This document shows, piece after piece, positions 8,701 to 12,209 of a stretch of DNA of 12,209 nt. Made by a program: the position numbers and the translations under genes. The notes beneath the pieces were generated by a model. The model was not told the origin of the DNA and did not search any database. It saw nothing but the letters and a program-made list of their open reading frames with translations. The first letter of the stretch is position 1. Each line of letters begins with the position of its first letter. The stretch lies in contig JALWSL010000668.1 in the NCBI GenBank assembly GCA_027080405.1, positions 1 through 12,209 on the forward strand, written 5' to 3'. Origin of the DNA: Planctomycetaceae bacterium (GTDB lineage: Bacteria; Planctomycetota; Planctomycetia; Planctomycetales; Planctomycetaceae).

Positions 8701-8874
8701 ATCAAGACGAAACCCGCCCTCTCTCTGCTCGGCATCCGGCCCATGACACGCAAAACATTTCGTCGAAAGGATGGGACGAACATCATCACCAAAACCGACC
8801 TGCTCTTCCCCAAAAGCCTGAGGAGAAAGAGAGAATGCGAAAATGACAGCGATAAAGGCAATTTCAATTTTCAT
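5767..8874 (-). CDS. Secreted PSCyt1-DUF1549-F5/8C-like-DUF1553 protein
   Basis: This 1035-residue exported protein belongs to the large planctomycete family combining a cytochrome c-like domain with DUF1549 and DUF1553; the biochemical role is not established. A Sec signal peptide covers about residues 1-22. The PSCyt1 domain has heme site CFACH (C40, C43, H44), with the probable distal Met in VMPPEDF (97-103). DUF1549 follows at about 146-360, ending in a second heme-like motif, CSRCHDHKFDP, from C329. Residues about 435-608 resemble an F5/8C (discoidin) fold, with the hallmark AIDGKRETGWA starting at 543, suggesting glycan binding. Lysine/glutamate-rich probable coiled coil lies at about 615-680 and a shorter one near 375-420. 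DUF1553 begins about W716 and includes NPLMARVTVNRFWQQLFGTG. Heme binding is inferred from the motifs. Translation starts at ATG 8874 with a weak AAGG site. It diverges from the DUF1501 gene, its usual partner. Confidence 0.93.
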   Translation of the reverse strand: MKIEIAFIAVIFAFSLSPQAFGEEQVGFGDDVRPILSTKCFACHGPDAEQREGGFRLDEKASALGEGDSGERIIVPGDPESSEMIVRILSDDPDLVMPPEDFGKELTPQEIETLKLWIKQGAKWQKHWAYEAPVKSQLPDVRQGDWVRQPLDRFILARLEKENMKPGSRADRITLLRRVTFDLTGLPPSIEEVDNFLKDDSPNAYEKVVDRLLASPRYGEHMARYWLDAVRYGDTHGLHLDNYREMWPYRDWVIRAFNSNMPYDRFVTEQLAGDLLENPTQDQLVATGYNRCHVTTSEGGSIAEEVYVRNVVDRVVTFGTVFLGATFDCSRCHDHKFDPFTMHDFYSLFAYFNSMDGNPLDGNRKDPPPVIQVFTPEQKKQLAQYDSKLAALNQSLAAISPRIRELQKKWEPVALQQSEQYKSVEAAWQVLTPEKYVSHGGATLKLLADQSLLASGKNPSQEIYEVQANLPGADWLAIRLEGLIDPSLTNGGAGRSANSNVVLTEFEAYVASPDQPEKWEPIKFQTAQADYEQENGDFKVLNAIDGKRETGWATAGFLKKENRVAFFVAEKPFGFAEGTRLKIILKHESQYGQHQFGRFRLSVNRHNPIAMQLPADILAILKIKAEQRNQEQKTKLEKYYQEKVVRDKEFIDLTNRKKSLQKTRDDFYNKIPTTLIFRETEKKKKSYVLKRGEYDQHLEEVTRRTPLSLPEMKKEWSNDRLGLAKWLTDETNPLMARVTVNRFWQQLFGTGLVKTADDFGSQGEVPSHPKLLDWLAVDFRESGWDVKHLFKTMVMSATYQQSSRLTPALFEKDPENRLYARGPRFRLDAEPLRDQALFVSGLLVEKLGGPSVKPPQPPGLWYAVGYTGSNTARFVPDTGPEKIHRRTVYTFLKRTAPPPEMSTFDAPSRESSCVRRERTNTPMQALLLFNDPQYLECAHGLAARAMREKGGSPEAIATYMFRLCTSRKPNAKELKVLVEGYREDLKRFSASLEKTASLVKLGSPEIAKGLPTNELAAWTVCANILLTADEVITKN

Positions 8875-9005
8875 CGTACAACCTTGAAACCGGAAGGAGT
8901 TGCAGGCGGGTCGTGATTCAGTGGCCTCTCATCCCATTCCAACTGAGCAGACAATTTGGCAGGACAGTCAACCTGGCTTGATTTCCTCTTTCCATACCAG
9001 ATAAC

Positions 9006-9034
9006 ATCATATCATCAATCGAAATTATCCGTAA
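9006..9034 (-). promoter_or_regulatory. Tentative leftward promoter for the DUF1553 gene
   Basis: On the - strand a -10 like TATGAT (9006-9011) follows TTACGG (9029-9034) after 17 bases. The -10 matches the sigma70 consensus in five of six bases, but the -35 is poor. It would give a leader of about 125 bases. Confidence 0.3.
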
Positions 9035-9081
9035 CGGTACGTCATTTGTAAACCACAGAAATGTGAGCCGCCATATATTCC

Positions 9082-9119
9082 TGAAAAAACAGGAGCTCCC
9101 TCAAAAAAACGTTTTTTCA
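9082..9119. repeat. Nested inverted repeats, possible operator
   Basis: TGAAAAAAC (9082-9090) and GTTTTTTCA (9111-9119) are perfect 9-base inverted arms. Between them lies the palindrome GGAGCTCC (9092-9099). The right arm also sits inside a separate 14-base palindrome, AAAAAACGTTTTTT (9104-9117). The cluster ends one base before the -35 box at 9121, a position suited to a regulator site or an A/T-rich UP-like element. Confidence 0.6.
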
Positions 9120-9120
9120 A

Positions 9121-9149
9121 TTGATACTTGCAGATTGGGTGCAGATAAT
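9121..9149 (+). promoter_or_regulatory. Probable sigma70-type promoter for the DUF1501 gene
   Basis: TTGATA (9121-9126) and GATAAT (9144-9149) are separated by 17 bases, close to consensus in both boxes. Transcription would start near 9156, giving a leader of about 75 bases before ATG 9231. Confidence 0.55.
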
Positions 9150-9220
9150 ATCACTGATCGCGGTTGCTGCCGTCTCCGCGCAGTCCCCCCCCTGATTGCA
9201 GTTTCCCTAACGTACACTAA

Positions 9221-9226
9221 AGGTGG
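9221..9226 (+). promoter_or_regulatory. Shine-Dalgarno site fixing the DUF1501 start
   Basis: AGGTGG lies 4 bases before ATG 9231. Together with the Tat signal just downstream of this ATG, it rules out the longer in-frame start at 9063. Confidence 0.65.
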
Positions 9227-9230
9227 TCTG

Positions 9231-10697
9231 ATGAAGCCTCTCCAGAAATCGCCATTGACTGACTATGCTTTACAACAAACTCGCCGGCATTTTTTTGGTG
9301 GTGCTGCAATGGGGTTGGGAACGGCTGCGCTGGCTTCGCTGATGCCACAACAACAGGCCGTTGCCAGTGGTGGGTTGCCGGATCTTCCCCATTTTGCACC
9401 GAAGGCCAAACGAGCCATCTATCTCTTCATGGCCGGGGCACCTTCACAAATCGACCTGTTCGATTACAAACCAAAATTGAACGATCTGTTCAACGAAGAT
9501 TTGCGGAAGATGCCGGATATCCAAAAGGGCCAACGTATCACAACAATGACTTCCGGGCAGGCGTCGTTGCCGATCGCTCCTTCGAAATTCAAATTTGCCC
9601 AACACGGAAAAAGCGGAGCCTGGATCAGCGAGCTTCTTCCGTATCACGCCAAAATGGTCGATGATCTTGCCATTATTAAAACAGTCAACACCGAGGCGAT
9701 TAATCACGATCCCGCCATCACTTACATCTGCACCGGAAGCCAACTTCCCGGCAGGGCAAGTTTGGGGTCGTGGCTCAGTTACGGACTTGGCTCCATGAAC
9801 GACAACCTCCCGTCGTTTGTCGTGATGACACCGACCTGGACAGGTCGGCAACAGGCCCAAGCACTGTATAACCGACTTTGGGGGTCCGCTTTTTTGCCAA
9901 CCTCCACACAGGGGGTGGCTCTCCGGGCTCAAGGTGATCCCGTTCTGTTTTTGTCGAACCCGGAAGGTATTGACCGCGCAACCAGACGCAGCATGCTGGA
10001 TCGGCTGGGCGTTCTGAACGAACAAACATTTGAAAGAATTGGTGATCCTGAAACGCGGGCGCGGATTGATCAGGCGGAAATGGCCTTTCGCATGCAGGCT
10101 TCCGTTCCCGAACTGACCGATATCTCCGGGGAAACCAAACAGACTCTCGATATGTACGGCCCCGATGTCACGAAACCGGGAACTTTTGCAGCCAGTTGTC
10201 TACTCGCGCGCAGGATGGCGGAACGCGATGTCAGATTTGTACAAATATTCCACCGCGGCTGGGATCAGCATGGCAATATCGCCAGAGACCTGGTGAATCA
10301 ATGCAAGGATATCGACCAGCCCGCCTGGGCACTGATTAACGACCTGAAACGAAGCGGTTTACTGGAAGATACGCTTGTCATTTGGGGAGGCGAATTCGGT
10401 CGAACCGTTTACTGTCAGGGAAAACTGACCCGGCAAAATTATGGCCGCGACCATCACCCGAAAAACTTCTGTATCTGGATGGCGGGAGGCGGCATCAAAC
10501 CGGGAATTGTGTACGGCGAAACGGACGATTTCAGTTACAACGTCCTCGAAAATCCGGTTCACATTCACGATTTGAACGCCACGATCCTGCATTGCCTCGG
10601 TATCGATCACAACCGGTTCACCATCCCGTTCCAGGGATTGGATTTGAAAATTACCGGCGTGTTGGATAATGGGCCGGTCAGAGGAATACTCTCCTGA
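9231..10697 (+). CDS. Tat-exported DUF1501 protein
   Basis: This 488-residue protein belongs to DUF1501, an alkaline phosphatase/sulfatase-like fold family that usually accompanies DUF1553 proteins in planctomycetes. No reaction has been firmly assigned to it, so hydrolysis of a phosphate or sulfate ester is inference. A twin-arginine signal is visible: [14 protein letters not shown] with R18 and R19, a hydrophobic stretch to about 38, and a likely cleavage after AVA (residue 45). Export in folded form would suit a metal-containing enzyme. Family hallmarks are [15 protein letters not shown] (167-181), HRGWDQHGN (341-349), WGGEFGRT (385-392), GRDHHP (405-410) and [10 protein letters not shown] (444-453). 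The His/Asp residues in the last three are candidate metal ligands. The length is normal for the family. The gene diverges from its DUF1553 partner instead of following it in one operon, and it has its own promoter. Confidence 0.93.
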   Translation: MKPLQKSPLTDYALQQTRRHFFGGAAMGLGTAALASLMPQQQAVASGGLPDLPHFAPKAKRAIYLFMAGAPSQIDLFDYKPKLNDLFNEDLRKMPDIQKGQRITTMTSGQASLPIAPSKFKFAQHGKSGAWISELLPYHAKMVDDLAIIKTVNTEAINHDPAITYICTGSQLPGRASLGSWLSYGLGSMNDNLPSFVVMTPTWTGRQQAQALYNRLWGSAFLPTSTQGVALRAQGDPVLFLSNPEGIDRATRRSMLDRLGVLNEQTFERIGDPETRARIDQAEMAFRMQASVPELTDISGETKQTLDMYGPDVTKPGTFAASCLLARRMAERDVRFVQIFHRGWDQHGNIARDLVNQCKDIDQPAWALINDLKRSGLLEDTLVIWGGEFGRTVYCQGKLTRQNYGRDHHPKNFCIWMAGGGIKPGIVYGETDDFSYNVLENPVHIHDLNATILHCLGIDHNRFTIPFQGLDLKITGVLDNGPVRGILS

Positions 10698-10704
10698 TCT
10701 GCAT

Positions 10705-10730
10705 TTCAATAAAAACTTTCAATAAAAACT
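10705..10730. repeat. Perfect 13-base tandem repeat after the DUF1501 gene
   Basis: TTCAATAAAAACT occurs twice back to back (10705-10717 and 10718-10730), starting 8 bases after the DUF1501 stop codon. It is A/T-rich and does not form a hairpin. The rest of the spacer to 10931 holds no gene and no convincing terminator. Confidence 0.85.
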
Positions 10731-10931
10731 CGGGTGAAAGCGTCTGGACATTCTTTTGTTGAATCGGGTTGACGTTCCGGCCTTCAATTTATGAACAACC
10801 TGCAGGCCAATTCCACAAAGGTTCTGTTCCTTACACAATAAACATCAGACATGAATATTTGATTGATTCCCGGTTTTGTCTTGCGGAACAGTTCCCTGTA
10901 ATTCGTTGTCCTAATATAGCAGGATGCAACC

Positions 10932-11816
10932 ATGCACGCCCGTTTTTTACTGACTGTCTTTGCCCTATCAATTTTGCTTTGCCATTCTGTTATCGCAGAT
11001 GATACGGAAGTTGCAGATTTCGTTGCAGATTTCAATGTCACTCCCGATGTCGTTTATGGTCACAAATATGGCCTCGCCCTGACGTTCGACGTGTTGACAC
11101 CCAAAAAGAACTCGAACGGAGCCGGTGTTCTGTTTATGGTCAGTGGTGGATGGTACTCGAGATGGGCCCCGCCGGATGTCCTGGCAAAGTGGACCAAACC
11201 GTTGACCGATAATGGGTTTACCGTTTTTGCTGTCCGACATGGTAGCAGCCCGAAATTTTCAATCCCGGAAGCTGTCGAGGATGTACGCCGAAGTGTCCGG
11301 TATATCCGATTGAATGCTGAGAGATTTCATGTCGATCCGGATCGCCTGGGAGTTTACGGGGGAAGTGCTGGCGGGCATCTGTCGTTGATGCTGGGAACCG
11401 CTTCGGACAGCGGGAACCCCAAAGCAACAGACCCTGTTCAACGGGTGAGCGACCGGGTGAAAGCTGTCGTCGCCTGGGTTGCCCCGACCGACCTGCAGAT
11501 TATGGTTTGGGAAGCGCCTCAACATCTTCCATCCTACGAAAAGTTTCCTGCGTTGGATCTCAGTCTGGCACAGGCGAAAAGCTGCTCCCCCCTGATCCAT
11601 GTCACCAGCGATGATGCCAGCACGCTGCTGATTGCTGGCGATAAAGATACTCTTGTACCGATCCAACACAGCCGCAACATTTATGCGGCGTTTCAGAAAG
11701 CAAAAGTTCCCAGCCAACTGATCGTCATGGAAGGTGCCGGCCACGGTTTCCAGGGCGAACAGCACAAACGGGCCTTTGATGAAACAGTTGCCTGGTTCAA
11801 AAAACATCTCAAATAG
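10932..11816 (+). CDS. Secreted alpha/beta hydrolase (esterase/lipase-like)
   Basis: This 294-residue protein has the alpha/beta-hydrolase fold of the acetyl-esterase/BD-FAE-like group, which cleaves carboxylic esters, often on sugars or plant polymers. A Sec signal peptide covers residues 1-22 (cleavage likely after VIA). The catalytic triad can be assigned: nucleophile S145 in GVYGGSAGGHL, acid D239 in AGDKDTLVP, and base H271 in GAGHGF. The oxyanion strand reads VSGGW (70-74) instead of the common HGGGW, so the usual His is absent; I recall a similar SGGW form in planctomycete relatives. AGGA at 10921-10924 lies 7 bases before ATG 10932. The gene is in the same direction as DUF1501, 234 bases downstream, so shared transcription is possible but unproven. 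Its export and context suggest a role in breaking down an external polymer; the substrate is unknown. Confidence 0.9.
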   Translation: MHARFLLTVFALSILLCHSVIADDTEVADFVADFNVTPDVVYGHKYGLALTFDVLTPKKNSNGAGVLFMVSGGWYSRWAPPDVLAKWTKPLTDNGFTVFAVRHGSSPKFSIPEAVEDVRRSVRYIRLNAERFHVDPDRLGVYGGSAGGHLSLMLGTASDSGNPKATDPVQRVSDRVKAVVAWVAPTDLQIMVWEAPQHLPSYEKFPALDLSLAQAKSCSPLIHVTSDDASTLLIAGDKDTLVPIQHSRNIYAAFQKAKVPSQLIVMEGAGHGFQGEQHKRAFDETVAWFKKHLK

Positions 11817-12149
11817 TTTTGAATCACCTTCCCATCTTCAACGACTTCCCGCCCCCGCGGAAGATGCCACGAGGGTGCGTCGTAACGACCCTACAGTTCT
11901 GGTATTTCATTGTCGCGCGGCCACTACCGGACGGCTGGCGCCGTTCCGCTTACAATGCTTGGCCGTTGCGAGAAATAATCTCACACAAAGACACAAGGGA
12001 AAGCCAGATAGGGTGTGCTGTGCACACCAATTGTAATCCACAATCAATGAGTACATAGCCATTGTAGCATTCGTTAGCCCTCAGCCTTTGTACGCATAGC
12101 CTGCCCTTGTATCTTGCATGAACTGTCTTTTCTTCGCTCGTTTGGTTAG
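11817..12149. other. Gene-free stretch at the right edge
   Basis: About 330 bases without a supported gene. The frames of 60-100 codons here overlap one another, lack Shine-Dalgarno sites, and encode nothing recognisable. A 7-base perfect hairpin, GGTGTGC (12012-12018) and GCACACC (12022-12028) with a 3-base loop, is present but has no T-run. No tRNA or other RNA gene was recognised. Confidence 0.5.
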
Positions 12150-12193
12150 AAAACAAAAACCTTGATACCGGTCTTGCAAGACCGGTATCAAGG
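12150..12193 (-). terminator. Intrinsic terminator of a leftward gene outside the window
   Basis: Bases 12160-12193 form a perfect 34-base palindrome with ends CCTTGATACC and GGTATCAAGG and centre TTGCAA. Read on the - strand, the stem is followed by TTTTTGTTTT (12150-12159), the classical form of a rho-independent terminator. It implies a gene or operon transcribed leftwards from beyond the right edge and ending here. On the + strand no T-run follows, so it should act in one direction only. Confidence 0.8.
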
Positions 12194-12209
12194 GACGCGA
12201 GTGGCAGAT

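Larger units (their letters stand above)
8875..9230. promoter_or_regulatory. Divergent control region between the DUF1553 and DUF1501 genes
   Basis: This 356-base non-coding region must hold promoters for both diverging genes. It is A/T-rich in its centre (about 8990-9150) and contains nested inverted repeats at 9082-9119 just left of a good rightward promoter. An in-frame extension of the DUF1501 reading frame back to 9063 passes through it, but that extension has no protein-like features and overlaps the promoter. Confidence 0.7.

Noticed and set aside
7693..8916. 407-codon + strand open frame antisense to the DUF1553 gene
   Set aside because: It lies almost wholly opposite a gene with clear domains and heme motifs, and its translation has no signal, domain or plausible protein pattern. 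It is an overlap effect of codon bias.
9063..9230. Longer N-terminus for the DUF1501 protein
   Set aside because: It crosses the probable promoter and places the Tat signal internally; ATG 9231 has a good Shine-Dalgarno.
11845..11863. Hairpin after the alpha/beta hydrolase as its terminator
   Set aside because: CTTCCCGC and GCGGAAG pair with a bulged C, but no T-run follows on the + strand, so intrinsic termination is unsupported.
12064..12085. 16S rRNA fragment on the - strand
   Set aside because: GCTACAATGGC resembles a conserved 16S word, but the flanking bases do not match rRNA, so this is taken as coincidence.
11950..12156. 68-codon - strand open frame as a small gene
   Set aside because: No Shine-Dalgarno, no recognisable protein features, and its start lies immediately left of a terminator tail that points the same way; weak support only.

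Overview
The window reads as chromosomal DNA of a planctomycete (Planctomycetota, probably order Planctomycetales). The main evidence is a DUF1549/DUF1553 protein with a planctomycete-type N-terminal cytochrome c motif next to a Tat-exported DUF1501 protein, a pair highly expanded in that phylum. A Hanks-type kinase with a single membrane span and an outer repeat domain, and several exported proteins, fit the same picture. Taxonomy is inferred from gene content only. No CRISPR array, tRNA, rRNA, insertion sequence or integrase was found.

Left block (1-3937, all + strand): the 3' nine-tenths of polyphosphate kinase 1 (ppk1, start lost off the left edge), then an NMT1/THI5-like solute-binding lipoprotein with no transporter partners in view, then a six-helix voltage-gated-type potassium channel with a C-terminal zinc ribbon. 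Gaps of 103 and 44 bases would allow co-transcription, but no common function is obvious.

Middle (3938-5766): a gene-free stretch with weak hairpins, then a membrane-anchored serine/threonine protein kinase whose C-terminal part, beyond one transmembrane helix, looks like HEAT-type helical repeats. It converges on the next gene.

Right block (5767-11816): a 1035-residue secreted PSCyt1-DUF1549-(F5/8C-like)-DUF1553 protein on the - strand and a Tat-exported DUF1501 protein on the + strand diverge from a 356-base regulatory region with nested palindromes and a good sigma70-type promoter. Downstream of DUF1501 is a secreted alpha/beta hydrolase. Inferred from export signals and a carbohydrate-binding-like domain, these three may act together outside the cytoplasm on a polymeric substrate. 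Direct evidence for the substrate is lacking.

Right edge (11817-12209): no credible gene. A 34-bp perfect palindrome with a T-rich tail on the - strand marks the end of a leftward gene that lies outside the window.

Nothing here is clearly a new defence or mobile system. The points most worth a second look are the divergent control region, the composite DUF1553 protein, the kinase with an outer repeat domain, and the orphan binding lipoprotein.
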